NCBI GenBank assembly: GCA_030950585.1
Contig: JAUZRG010000068.1
Coordinates: forward strand, 1 to 64,000
Source: Mariprofundaceae bacterium
GTDB lineage: Bacteria; Pseudomonadota; Zetaproteobacteria; Mariprofundales; Mariprofundaceae
DNA length: 64,000 bases
Reading direction: 5' to 3'
How positions within the stretch are numbered: the first letter of the stretch is position 1; the number at the start of each line of letters is the position of its first letter. Both the position numbers and the translations under genes were made by a program. The notes beneath the pieces are model-generated. The model worked only from the letters and a program-made list of their open reading frames with translations. It was not told the origin of the DNA and ran no database searches. This document shows, one piece after another, positions 15,732 through 24,886 of the stretch.

Positions 15732-17906
15732 ATGCAACTTAGACAACAGAAACACTTAATCGAATCCGGCATTGTGACATCTGAGCAAATGACAGATGCC
15801 TTAGAATCTGAATTGGGCAGTAAGGGTAAAACTTTACATGCTTTACTACAGGTTTCTAATGTAGATGGAAATGCTGTGATGACGAGTTTGGCACGAATGT
15901 ATAAGGTGCCATTATTGGATATATCAGCCTTTACACCGGGGCAACGTTTATTAAATCTTTGCACAGAGCAGCTGTGTAAGGACTATGATTTATTACCCAT
16001 TGATGAAGCAAATGGCTCTATTGTTGTCGCAATGGCGAACCCAATGGACTTTACCGCTGTCGATGCCGTGCATTTCAAGATGGGTCAAAAAGTTAAACCT
16101 ATTTTTGCCCGTCCAGATTTAATCACACGCAAAATTCAAGAACTTTATCATGGTGAAAGTGATTTCAGCGATGCCATGGAACAGCTTGATGATGATGATA
16201 CAGAAAAAGAAGGCACTGAAGATCTTGATCAGCTGAAAAATGATGCCGCTGCATCACCCGTTATTAAAATGGTGAATAGTATCTTTTCACAGGCCATTAA
16301 AATCGGAAGCTCGGATATTCATATTGAAGCTGGCTTGAAGCAAAGTGTGGTTCGCTTACGGGTGGATGGTCGTCTCCGTCCTGCCTTACATTTTCCAACA
16401 AAAGCACATACGTTAATTGTTTCCAGAATTAAGATCATGTCTCAATTGGACATCTCCAATACGAGAACACCGCAAGATGGTCGTAGTGCGGTGAAATTAT
16501 GGGGTAAGAAACTAGATTTACGTGTTTCTACCTTACCTTCGGTACATGGTGAAAAAATTGTTATTCGTATTCTTGATAAAAGTGGTCTGTCGCTAGACCT
16601 CGACTTATTAGGCTTTGAAGAAACCGCATATGCACGGGTTCAGGACTGTATCGCACGTCCTACAGGCGCGGTATTGGTCACAGGGCCAACGGGTAGTGGT
16701 AAAACCACGACGCTTTATTCTTTCTTACATCATATCAATAGTGATGAAACCAATATTGTGACCGTAGAAGATCCTGTTGAGTTCCAAATTAAAGGGATTA
16801 ACCAAGTACAAGTGAATGTCAAAGCAGGCATGACCTTTGCCGCAGCATTGCGTTCGATTTTGCGTCAAGATCCTGATATTGTGATGTTGGGTGAAATTCG
16901 TGATAAAGAAACATCTCATATTGCTGTACATGCCGCACAAACAGGCCATTTGGTGTTATCGACCTTGCATACCAATGATGCGGTGGCCACTGTTTCACGT
17001 TTGGTTGAAATGGGTTTGGAACCGACCACTCTGGCAGCTTCTCTCAACCTCATTGTGGCACAACGTTTATTGCGTCGTCTATGTCCTCACTGTAAAAAAG
17101 AAGCACCTATTACGGATGAGTTGAAAAAACGTTATGATATTCCTGATAATATCGTTTTTTACGCACCTAATGGTTGTAAAAAATGTTTTAACATCGGTTA
17201 TCGTGGACGTATGGGTGCGCACGAAGTTTTATTTATGAATGACCGCTTACGTGAAATGATCAGTAATGAAAGTACGGAAAAAGACTTGGTTCTCGCTGCA
17301 CGTGAAGAAGGCATGTATACCCTTTTTGAAGATGCTATGAATAAGGCTTTGTCAGGTGTTACCAGTTTAGATGAAGTGCTTCATATCGGTGTTGCACCTG
17401 AAGGTTTTAAATTACAGCATCGTTTATCCGACACAGGAAAGTTATTATCTTTAGGCGACAGTAAAAAGAAGAAAGCAAAAGGGAATGTAAAAACCTCTGA
17501 TGGTAAAAAACGTATTTTAGTTGTCGATGACTCAAATAGTATACGTAATCTTGTTAAATTTGTTTTACAGTCCGATGGTTATGAGGTTATGGAAGCCTCA
17601 GATGGTCAAGAAGCATGGAACGCATTACAAGATGTAGTGCCAGATTTAATGATTTCTGACTGTGAAATGCCCAATATGACGGGTCCTGAGTTGGTAGAGC
17701 GTGTTCGCAGCGAAAGTTGTTTTGATACGATGCCGATCATCATGTTAACTTCTTTGCGTGATGAAGAGGATGAGGTTTTAGGTCTTGAATCTGGAGCTGA
17801 TGATTATATCATTAAGCCTGTTGAACCGATGAAGCTACAAGTGAGAGTTCGTAAAGTTTTATCCATGTATGCGCGTATTAGCCATGCCACGGGAGCTCAA
17901 GTATGA
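15732..17906 (+). CDS. PilB/GspE-type assembly ATPase fused to a response-regulator receiver
   Basis: A 724-residue fusion. Residues 1-140 form the N-terminal GspE/PilB (MshEN-like) module. Residues about 170-560 form the secretion ATPase: Walker A GPTGSGKT at 318-325, Asp box and Walker B DIVMLGEIRD at 382-391, the His box TGHLVLSTLHTNDA near 404-417, and a zinc tetracysteine (Cys451, Cys454, Cys482, Cys485). After a Lys-rich linker (577-593), residues 594-715 are a complete receiver domain with acidic pair Asp599-Asp600, phospho-acceptor Asp643, Thr673 and Lys695. It is the first gene of a chemosensory operon and overlaps cheW by 4 bp. The design implies that CheA phosphorylation acts directly on a pilus or secretion motor (inference). 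No pilin, pilC or pilQ gene is in the window. Confidence 0.9.
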   Translation: MQLRQQKHLIESGIVTSEQMTDALESELGSKGKTLHALLQVSNVDGNAVMTSLARMYKVPLLDISAFTPGQRLLNLCTEQLCKDYDLLPIDEANGSIVVAMANPMDFTAVDAVHFKMGQKVKPIFARPDLITRKIQELYHGESDFSDAMEQLDDDDTEKEGTEDLDQLKNDAAASPVIKMVNSIFSQAIKIGSSDIHIEAGLKQSVVRLRVDGRLRPALHFPTKAHTLIVSRIKIMSQLDISNTRTPQDGRSAVKLWGKKLDLRVSTLPSVHGEKIVIRILDKSGLSLDLDLLGFEETAYARVQDCIARPTGAVLVTGPTGSGKTTTLYSFLHHINSDETNIVTVEDPVEFQIKGINQVQVNVKAGMTFAAALRSILRQDPDIVMLGEIRDKETSHIAVHAAQTGHLVLSTLHTNDAVATVSRLVEMGLEPTTLAASLNLIVAQRLLRRLCPHCKKEAPITDELKKRYDIPDNIVFYAPNGCKKCFNIGYRGRMGAHEVLFMNDRLREMISNESTEKDLVLAAREEGMYTLFEDAMNKALSGVTSLDEVLHIGVAPEGFKLQHRLSDTGKLLSLGDSKKKKAKGNVKTSDGKKRILVVDDSNSIRNLVKFVLQSDGYEVMEASDGQEAWNALQDVVPDLMISDCEMPNMTGPELVERVRSESCFDTMPIIMLTSLRDEEDEVLGLESGADDYIIKPVEPMKLQVRVRKVLSMYARISHATGAQV

Positions 17907-18373
17907 AGGATTCAGAAGACACGTATCAAAATTTAGAAGACATTGCAGTACAAGATTTAAATTATGTTGAGTTATTGCATTTCACACTTGGAAAAGAAAA
18001 TATTCTGATTTTAACCAAGGATTTACAGCAGTTGGTTTTGCCTGTTCCTTATACTTATGTTCCAATGGCACCAGATCATATGTTGGGTATGGCCAATGTT
18101 CGAGGGCAAATTATTTGTGTGCTTGATTTGGCCAAAATGTTGGATATTGAAGTTGATGTCAATTCTAATGAGCAAAACCACTGTATTATTTTAAACTACC
18201 AACGTATGCATATTGGTTTGGTTGTTGGTGTTGTGAAAGGCATTTATCGCATTTTAGAAGAAGACTATGCCGCAGCAAAAAGAAAGAAAGGGGAGCATAG
18301 TGCAATGAAAGGTTCTTTAGATTATAACGGTCTTGAATGTCAGGTATTAGAAATTTCACGTTTATTAAAATAA
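17903..18373 (+). CDS. CheW-like coupling protein
   Basis: A 156-residue CheW-domain protein. The fold is indicated by TYVPMAPDHMLGMANVRGQIICVLDLAKML, the canonical region where CheW/PilI proteins have GxxxxRGxxxxxxDL, and by HIGLVVGVVKGIYRI. It should link the neighbouring receptor and kinase at the membrane, in the PilI position of a Pil-Chp type system. The start overlaps the end of the ATPase-REC gene by 4 bp (ATGA), so the two are translationally coupled. The first 20 residues are acidic and not part of the domain. Confidence 0.85.
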   Translation: MKDSEDTYQNLEDIAVQDLNYVELLHFTLGKENILILTKDLQQLVLPVPYTYVPMAPDHMLGMANVRGQIICVLDLAKMLDIEVDVNSNEQNHCIILNYQRMHIGLVVGVVKGIYRILEEDYAAAKRKKGEHSAMKGSLDYNGLECQVLEISRLLK

Positions 18374-18408
18374 TAATTTGAATTGATGTCTATTAGGGAG
18401 TAAAAGAT

Positions 18409-19848
18409 ATGGAAGTGACAAGTTTAAGTAGTCATAATAGAAAAAGTAATATTATCTCAACGTTTTTGTTTGTCTTATTGGTGGCCGTTGCTGGTGGTGT
18501 GTTCTTACAAGCAGGGAAATCTATCAAAGATTTGGAAACGGCATACCGTGAACAAATTGGCCTAGAACGGTTTAGAGCATCGTTAGGTGATGTTTTGTCA
18601 CCATTAAACGACTTAAGTTTAACGGGTGAAGCTAAGTATGCCACAAAACTTGATACCATTGCAGAAACGTTTGTTGCTTTGTATGCTGAAGTGTCAGCAT
18701 CTATTAGTTTGGAAGATACGGATAATGTCGCATTGCAAGAAGCTTTTGACTTAATGCAAGAGGTGATGGTTATTTCCGCTGAAATTTCAACTGGAAAAAT
18801 TCCAACATCACAAGCAAAAAACGTGGTAACCGTTGCGCAGAATTTAGTATATGCTGCTCAAACAAAAGTGAATGAGGTAACCAATAATTTAGAGTCTCGT
18901 TTGGAAGTCCGTACCGAAAAACAAAGAGATATTTTTAAATTATACTTAATAGGCTTAGGTCTATTTATGTTTGTTGTTTTGTTATTACCGAGTGTTTTAC
19001 GTTCAAGATCCTTTGGAATCGTTTCAAGATCTATTTCCAACATTGCAACCAATGTGGATGAAGCTTCTACTGAAATTTTAACAGCGGTAGATAAACAAGC
19101 AGTGGATGCGAATATTCAGGCTAACTCTGTGATGAAAGTAACGCAAGATTTAGAAGATATGTCTAAAAACGCAAAAAATATCGCGAAAACATCCATGGCT
19201 GTGGATCGGATTGCATCGGCAACCTTAACATCTGCCAATGATGGTGTGAATGCGGTGACGGAAGCGATTCATTATATGGGTAGGATTCGTGATGAAGTGA
19301 ACTTGATTGCTTCTAAGGTGACTTACGCGGGTGAAAAAGCTGAGCAAATTCTTGATTCTATTGGTTCGATTAAAGAAATTGCGGATGAGACCCATCTACT
19401 GGCTTTGAATGCATCGATTGAGTCTGCTGCTGCGGGCGAATTTGGTAAACGGTTTGCTGTGGTGGCCAGTGAAGTACGTAGGCTTTCAGAGCGTGCGCGT
19501 GAATTTACAGAAGAAATTCAATTGGTTGTGGATGAAGTGCATACTTCCACAAGAGAATCAGTTGAAGTGACGCAGGAAGGTCTGCGAGAAGTGGCGCAAG
19601 GCGTGGAAATTGCCCAGCGTGCGAATACAGCCTTGATTAAGATGCAGGAAATGTCTAAGAAAACCTCGCAAGCTATTCGTGCTATTACCTTGTCAACCAA
19701 ACGCCAAGATGCTACATCTCAAGAGTTCTTGGATACGATGCGTCATATTTCTGAGTTATTACAAGGTACTGCGGTGCAAATGCAGAAATCGCGTGATGCC
19801 TCTCATCGCTTGAGCGATGTATCTAAAGAACTACATAAAGTTGTATAA
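18409..19848 (+). CDS. Methyl-accepting chemotaxis protein-like receptor (PilJ-like, no HAMP)
   Basis: A 479-residue receptor. A first membrane helix (about residues 15-33), a helical extracytoplasmic region of about 150 residues, and a second membrane helix (about 184-203) lead straight into a long coiled-coil signalling domain. The hairpin tip is recognisable as [20 protein letters not shown] followed by [15 protein letters not shown]. No HAMP domain is visible between membrane and coiled coil. The tip departs from the canonical [20 protein letters not shown] at several positions, including Ala-Ala for Ala-Arg. It sits between cheW and cheA with spacers of 35 and 14 bp. No CheR or CheB is encoded nearby, so adaptation by methylation is uncertain. 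Confidence 0.87.
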   Translation: MEVTSLSSHNRKSNIISTFLFVLLVAVAGGVFLQAGKSIKDLETAYREQIGLERFRASLGDVLSPLNDLSLTGEAKYATKLDTIAETFVALYAEVSASISLEDTDNVALQEAFDLMQEVMVISAEISTGKIPTSQAKNVVTVAQNLVYAAQTKVNEVTNNLESRLEVRTEKQRDIFKLYLIGLGLFMFVVLLLPSVLRSRSFGIVSRSISNIATNVDEASTEILTAVDKQAVDANIQANSVMKVTQDLEDMSKNAKNIAKTSMAVDRIASATLTSANDGVNAVTEAIHYMGRIRDEVNLIASKVTYAGEKAEQILDSIGSIKEIADETHLLALNASIESAAAGEFGKRFAVVASEVRRLSERAREFTEEIQLVVDEVHTSTRESVEVTQEGLREVAQGVEIAQRANTALIKMQEMSKKTSQAIRAITLSTKRQDATSQEFLDTMRHISELLQGTAVQMQKSRDASHRLSDVSKELHKVV

Positions 19849-19862
19849 CGGAGTAAGCGCGC

Positions 19863-22376
19863 ATGGCTGATTTTGACTTTTCTAGTTTTATTGCTGCTTT
19901 CTTTGATGAAGCACGAGATATTTTATCAGCAATTGATACCAGTCTCGTTCAGTTTGAAGAGGGTGTTTTAGATGACGAAGGCTTAATTAGCTTACGGCGT
20001 AATGCGCATACGATTAAAGGCTCGGCTTTGATGCTAGGTATTACTGATATTGGTAATGCTGGGCATCTTTTTGAAGATATTATGGAAGACTTGATTAAAA
20101 ATGAGAGTCATCGTACAGAAGACATGATTCAGTTTTTGTTTGAATTAAGAGATACCTTAGAAGTGCGTTTGGGCGATATTGATGGGAAAAATCCTATTGA
20201 TGTGGATCAATTACATGCTTCTTATGCTATCGCAATGAAGCAAACAGAAACCCCAAAACCAGCACCTCAGATAATAGAAAAAGATGAGGTGAAGGCAGAA
20301 GTTAAAGCTGATGTTAAGTTAGACGTTGTTGACGAAGTTAATGCGATTGCTGATAGTATAAATATTGAGGATTTTTCATTTAGTCAGCCAGAAGATGATG
20401 ATGCTATTATCATGGATGATATGGATGATTCAACCTTTTCTTTGATTGATGATGACGAACTTAAAGCGCTGGATAAAGAAATTGAGCGTTTTGAAACGGT
20501 AACGCCTACCCCATCGCAGGGCGCTACAGAGTCGATAGAAGATGCAGATTTCTTTGATCATGACCCAAAAGACAACCCGTTTAGACCCCATTTAGATAAT
20601 ATTGAAATGAAGGCAACTCAGCAAAAAAGCTCAGGTCATTTTTTGCGTATTGATTCACAGCGTTTGGAAGATTTATCCAACCATATTATTGAAATGAGTG
20701 CAGAAAAAACACATGTAGTGAAAATGGAAAGTGATTTTCGCCAAATTTTTCAAGATATGCGCCATCTACATAGTGCTTGGCGGCGTTTTCACTCTCAAAT
20801 GAAGGTTTTATCTGTCACAGAGCAAGAAAAGGGTATGAGTTTATTTGATAAGGCTATCGCTAGTCAGTTGGATCAATCTAAATTCTTCTTAAATAATTTT
20901 CAAGATAATATTCAAAAACGTGATATCATTGAAAAAGAGCTTCGAGATCAAGTATTAGGTCTCATGTTACGTCCACTAGATAGTATCTTCTCCACCTTTC
21001 CTCGTGCTGTACGTGATACGGCTAAACGTGCGAAGAAAAAAGTGAAGTTAATTATTAGTGGTGAATTTGTGGAGCTTGACCAAGGTGTGTCTGAGCAGCT
21101 AGTCGAAGTCTTTGTGCATTTAATTAATAATTCTATTGCCCATGGTTTTGAAACACCAGAGGAAAGAGCGCGTGTCGGTAAAATTGAAACAGGTCAGTTA
21201 ACGATTCATGCACAACAATTGGGTAACGAAGTTAAAGTTCGTGTGATTGATGATGGTCGAGGTATTGACCCTCATTTTGTGAAAAAAATAGCAGTAGAGC
21301 GAGGGGTTACGACCCAATATGAAGCTGATAAAATGGATACAGCAGAAGCGCTTGAGTTAATTTTTAGGCCAGGATTTTCAACCCGTGATAATGTGGATTC
21401 ATTATCAGGTCGTGGTATTGGTATGAATGTGGTTCAAGATACATTGCGTAAATTAACGGGCAATATACGTATTCAAAGTACGATTGGTCAGGGAACAGTG
21501 TTTGAAGTTTCTTTGCCTGTAAGTATTGCGGTACAACACGCACTTATTTTTCGTATTGGCATGCAACGTTTTGGTTTATTAGCGCATATGGTGGAGCAGG
21601 TCGTGCTTTATGATGAACATGCCAACAAGTCAGAAGGTCACCATCAGTATGAATATCAGGATACTAAAGTTCCTTTAGTGGATTTACGTCAAATTTTTCT
21701 TAATACCAGTGACGAAGAATATGTTTCTGCTGAGCCAACCATTATTATTGCCAAACACATTGAAGGTTATGTTGGTATTATTGTGGATGAGTTGCTAGAA
21801 GATACAGAGGTGGTGGTTCGAGATTTGGATCCATACCTTAAGCGTTATCAGGCACCAGGACTTATTGGCAATACGATCATTGATGATAGTAGTGTTTTGA
21901 TGCTTATTGATCCTTATGGCATTAAGGAAATGGGACGTACTGCACCAGATCAAGATTTATCATATGAAGTCGATGAAACGACTAATATTCTTGATTTAAA
22001 AATACTATTGGTAGATGACTCTCTTATTGCACGTTCTATTGAATCATCACTTTTAGAATCGATGGGTTTTGATGTTGATACGGCCATTGATGGCATGGAT
22101 GCTTTGGATAAAATGAGTAGACGGAAATACGATGTGTTGATTACGGATTTAGAAATGCCACGTTTAGATGGTTTTGGCTTGGTTAGGCGGGTTAGAGGTA
22201 ATGCTGAGCTAAATGATTTACCTATTATGGTGATTTCAACTCGTGAGAGTAAAGAAGATCGTATTAAGTGCCTGAAAGATGGTGCAAATGCTTATATGAT
22301 TAAACAACAATTAAAACCAGAAGCGTTGATGGAAAAGATTACAGAAATGGTAGAGGCAACACAAAAAGCATCTTAA
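19863..22376 (+). CDS. CheA-type hybrid histidine kinase (Hpt-HATPase-CheW-REC)
   Basis: An 837-residue kinase of the ChpA/CheA class. The N-terminal Hpt domain carries phospho-acceptor His49 in NAHTIKGSALMLG. It is followed by an acidic, low-complexity linker (about 130-260), a dimerisation region, and an HATPase core with N box HLINNSIAHGFETPEERA near 419-436, DDGRGIDP and GRGIGMNVV. A CheW-like regulatory domain then leads to a C-terminal receiver with LLVDDS near 716 and phospho-acceptor Asp762 (LITDLEMPRLDG). There is a single Hpt, unlike the many in Pseudomonas ChpA. The likely targets are its own receiver, the receiver fused to the assembly ATPase, and the free receiver at 24488-24886. 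Confidence 0.92.
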   Translation: MADFDFSSFIAAFFDEARDILSAIDTSLVQFEEGVLDDEGLISLRRNAHTIKGSALMLGITDIGNAGHLFEDIMEDLIKNESHRTEDMIQFLFELRDTLEVRLGDIDGKNPIDVDQLHASYAIAMKQTETPKPAPQIIEKDEVKAEVKADVKLDVVDEVNAIADSINIEDFSFSQPEDDDAIIMDDMDDSTFSLIDDDELKALDKEIERFETVTPTPSQGATESIEDADFFDHDPKDNPFRPHLDNIEMKATQQKSSGHFLRIDSQRLEDLSNHIIEMSAEKTHVVKMESDFRQIFQDMRHLHSAWRRFHSQMKVLSVTEQEKGMSLFDKAIASQLDQSKFFLNNFQDNIQKRDIIEKELRDQVLGLMLRPLDSIFSTFPRAVRDTAKRAKKKVKLIISGEFVELDQGVSEQLVEVFVHLINNSIAHGFETPEERARVGKIETGQLTIHAQQLGNEVKVRVIDDGRGIDPHFVKKIAVERGVTTQYEADKMDTAEALELIFRPGFSTRDNVDSLSGRGIGMNVVQDTLRKLTGNIRIQSTIGQGTVFEVSLPVSIAVQHALIFRIGMQRFGLLAHMVEQVVLYDEHANKSEGHHQYEYQDTKVPLVDLRQIFLNTSDEEYVSAEPTIIIAKHIEGYVGIIVDELLEDTEVVVRDLDPYLKRYQAPGLIGNTIIDDSSVLMLIDPYGIKEMGRTAPDQDLSYEVDETTNILDLKILLVDDSLIARSIESSLLESMGFDVDTAIDGMDALDKMSRRKYDVLITDLEMPRLDGFGLVRRVRGNAELNDLPIMVISTRESKEDRIKCLKDGANAYMIKQQLKPEALMEKITEMVEATQKAS

Positions 22377-22409
22377 TGTTTTATGATATAGTGTTGAAGG
22401 TTGGTAGGG

Positions 22410-23150
22410 TTGTTTAGATTTTTTTTAGTATGTTCTTTATGTTTGTTATTGGGGTGTCATCAAGCGTTGGTCACCCCTTTTTCTGAGAGTCGCCTACAAG
22501 TTGCGCGCGCACATCAAGCTGGTTTAAAACAGATTCAGACAGAGTTGAGCACCTCAACCTTAAAAGGGTTGAAGGCAGCAAAACCTGATGTTCAATCAGT
22601 GCAATGGATGACGTTTGATAAACTCAAGCAAGGTGCTTTAAGTGCAGGTGTACAACGCTTGGATATGACAGCAAAGGTTTTTCAGTTCTCTTTTGGTAAA
22701 AGTTGGTACAAAGCATTTCGTTTGCCGCAAATGAGTAATCCTTATAAATTGGTGCTTTATAGTTATGCTAAAAATGGCATGGGTGCAGGTAGTATTTTTT
22801 ATCCTACATTGGTTTTTGTTGACCATGCTTTTCAGATTACCCGTGTGCTCACACCCCAAATGAATGATAATGATTCTATGTTGATGAAATTAACAGGGGA
22901 AATCATGTTGAAAGGGATGGATCATTCACAAGAGGCTTATGTGATTGTGGCAACGAGTGATGCTTTATTGCAAGCTTCCACATCAATGTTATCAATGGCT
23001 TCGGTGGGTTTTGGTGATATTGAAGACCCATATGCTGAGACAGGTATACCCAAAATGCAGTATGTGGTGCACAAGCGTGCGCATTCCCCAGTGGGATCTA
23101 TGCGAGTCTTTTGGAAGAACATAGAGAAAGACACACCTGCATTAGAGTAA
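22410..23150 (+). CDS. Lipoprotein of chemosensory operon, possibly MalM-like
   Basis: About 246 residues with a signal peptide and lipobox (LCLLLGCHQA), so probably anchored in a membrane and facing the periplasm. The start is a TTG. The second in-frame TTG at 22410 has GAAGG at good distance and is preferred to the TTG at 22401. The central part (YKLVLYSYAKNGMGAGSIFYPTLVFVD) and the end (HSPVGSMRVF) recall the MalM family of periplasmic maltose-operon proteins, a weak similarity judged by eye. It follows cheA by 33 bp and probably belongs to the same transcript. Function is unknown. A periplasmic partner of the receptor or of the surface appendage is possible. Confidence 0.65.
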   Translation: MFRFFLVCSLCLLLGCHQALVTPFSESRLQVARAHQAGLKQIQTELSTSTLKGLKAAKPDVQSVQWMTFDKLKQGALSAGVQRLDMTAKVFQFSFGKSWYKAFRLPQMSNPYKLVLYSYAKNGMGAGSIFYPTLVFVDHAFQITRVLTPQMNDNDSMLMKLTGEIMLKGMDHSQEAYVIVATSDALLQASTSMLSMASVGFGDIEDPYAETGIPKMQYVVHKRAHSPVGSMRVFWKNIEKDTPALE

Positions 23151-23170
23151 AGCAAGGTTTTATCTAAAAG

Positions 23171-23845
23171 ATGTTCACGATTGCAATTATTATCCCTGTT
23201 TTAAACGAAGCTGCTTATATTAAAAAATATGGTGGCTTGTTTGCATGCCTTGATGCTGAGGTTTTGTTTGTGGATGGTGGATCGCAAGATGAGACTGGCA
23301 CATGGCTAAAAAAGCATCATTTGGATGTGATTCATAGTCACTTAGGAAGAGCCGCGCAAATGAATCAAGGTGCAGCACAGTTTAATGCTGATATTTTTGT
23401 TTTTCTTCATGCCGATACTGAGTTTAAGGCTCAGCACCTGCAAGCCATTCAACAAGTCATGTTGGATGAAACCATATACTCTGGCCGTTTTGATATTTGT
23501 TTGTCAGGTCAACATAGGATGCTACGGATGGTTGAATTTATGATCAACTGGCGGTCTCGCTTGACGCGCATTTCCACAGGTGATCAGGTCATGTTTATGC
23601 GTCGTTCTGTTTTTGAAGAACTTGGTGGTTTTCCGATGCTGCCTTTGATGGAAGATATTGCTTTGAGTCGCCTTTTAAAAAGAAAAGGAAAGGTTGCCTG
23701 TTTAAGAGAAAAAGTGATGACTTCAAGCCGTCGCTGGGAAGAGAAAGGTATTTTATCCACTATTTTTCTGATGTGGAGTCTCAGGTTTTTATTTTTTATA
23801 GGTGTCCCTGCTAAGAAATTACATCAGTTCTATATGTCAAAATAA
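23171..23845 (+). CDS. Family 2 glycosyltransferase (TIGR04283 type)
   Basis: A 224-residue GT-A fold glycosyltransferase. It has the N-terminal IIPVLNEAAYIKKY, the nucleotide-sugar-binding VLFVDGGSQDETGTWL with VDGGS, the metal-binding FLHADTEF and the C-terminal GGFPMLPLMEDIALSRLLKR. Proteins of this size and pattern belong to the TIGR04283 group, which commonly sits next to a DUF2064/TIGR04282 partner, as here (the next gene starts within its stop codon). The acceptor is unknown. The pair's place at the end of a pilus/chemosensory operon hints at modification of a surface component, which is inference only. Confidence 0.8.
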   Translation: MFTIAIIIPVLNEAAYIKKYGGLFACLDAEVLFVDGGSQDETGTWLKKHHLDVIHSHLGRAAQMNQGAAQFNADIFVFLHADTEFKAQHLQAIQQVMLDETIYSGRFDICLSGQHRMLRMVEFMINWRSRLTRISTGDQVMFMRRSVFEELGGFPMLPLMEDIALSRLLKRKGKVACLREKVMTSSRRWEEKGILSTIFLMWSLRFLFFIGVPAKKLHQFYMSK

Positions 23846-24480
23846 TGATTCGTCCTATTATTTTATGTAAAGCCCCTGTTGTTGCTAAAGTCAAAACACG
23901 TTTAACCCCTCAATTAACAGATCAGCAGGCATGTGAAGTTCATCGTTTGATGGCATCATATTTCATTCATAAGGTCAGTGCTTATTACCCTCAAGCATGG
24001 TTAGCAGTGGATGATTTATCACATCCTTTTTTTCAACAGTTTCATTTAAAATTGGTCGCACAAGGCTTTGGTTGTTTAGGGGATAAAATACAGCGGTTAA
24101 TGCATCAAAATATTCAATCGGGTATGCAAGCAAGTTTGTTTTTAGGCACAGATAGTCCACATTTATCGACTGCGCGTTTAAAGGCAGCGCATCTTGTTTT
24201 ACAAAATAAGGATGTGGTTGTGGCACCTGTAGAAGATGGTGGTTATCAAATGATTGCGGTGAAAGGTGATCAACCTGCGTTGTTTCATGGTATCAGCTGG
24301 GGCTCGGATCAGGTGATGGCACAAAGTTTAGAAAGGATCGTTGAGCTTGGTTTATCAGTCAATATATTAAGCACAAGTTTTGATGTGGATCGGTTTGAAG
24401 ATTTAATACGCTTGCTGCAACGAAGTCATTCCTTTAAGTTTTGGTCACATCATACAGGTGTGATCAGTAAATTATGTTAG
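23845..24480 (+). CDS. DUF2064/TIGR04282 glycosyltransferase-like protein
   Basis: A 211-residue protein of the DUF2064 (TIGR04282) family, related to nucleotidyltransferase-type GT-A enzymes. Diagnostic pieces are the N-terminal ILCKAPVVAKVKTRL, with the lysine/arginine-rich nucleotide-binding loop, FLGTDSPHLSTARL with GTDSP, and APVEDGGYQMIAV. The ATG overlaps the stop of the preceding glycosyltransferase (TAATG), implying coupled translation and joint function. Biochemical activity of the family is poorly defined. Confidence 0.8.
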   Translation: MIRPIILCKAPVVAKVKTRLTPQLTDQQACEVHRLMASYFIHKVSAYYPQAWLAVDDLSHPFFQQFHLKLVAQGFGCLGDKIQRLMHQNIQSGMQASLFLGTDSPHLSTARLKAAHLVLQNKDVVVAPVEDGGYQMIAVKGDQPALFHGISWGSDQVMAQSLERIVELGLSVNILSTSFDVDRFEDLIRLLQRSHSFKFWSHHTGVISKLC

Positions 24481-24487
24481 GTTAGCT

Positions 24488-24886
24488 ATGATAAATAAAC
24501 AAATGATGATTGTTGATGATAATGATATGTTGCGTATTGTCATGAGGCGCATGGTTTTATTGTGGGCTAAAAATAATGATATTGACTTGGATTTGATGTT
24601 ATTTGAAAATGGCAAAGGAGCTTTTGAATATTTAAAGACCAATCCTTTACCTGACTGTATCCTATTAGACGTGCGTATGCCTGAAATGACAGGGCCAGAA
24701 TTTTTACAAAATAGTTTAGACATCGGTAAAAAGTGCGATGCCATTACGATTATCATTACGGGTTATGCTGAAGATATTGAAGCCTATTTTGGCAACAATG
24801 CCAACAGCATTAATCATTTAAGAAAACCGTTTAAGGTTACCGCTTTGCATGAGAAACTGAGTGAGGTTATGCAGGCAGCGGAATGA
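24488..24886 (+). CDS. Single-domain response regulator
   Basis: A 132-residue stand-alone receiver domain. It has the acidic pocket (MMIVDDND, Asp10-Asp11), phospho-acceptor Asp61 in LLDVRMPEMTGP, Thr/Ser switch position in ITGYAED and Lys in LRKPFKV. There is no output domain, so it would act by protein contact, like CheY or PilG/PilH. It starts 7 bp after the glycosyltransferase gene and ends convergently, overlapping the 3' end of clpA by 20 bp. It is likely a phosphate sink or second output of the upstream CheA (inference). Confidence 0.87.
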   Translation: MINKQMMIVDDNDMLRIVMRRMVLLWAKNNDIDLDLMLFENGKGAFEYLKTNPLPDCILLDVRMPEMTGPEFLQNSLDIGKKCDAITIIITGYAEDIEAYFGNNANSINHLRKPFKVTALHEKLSEVMQAAE

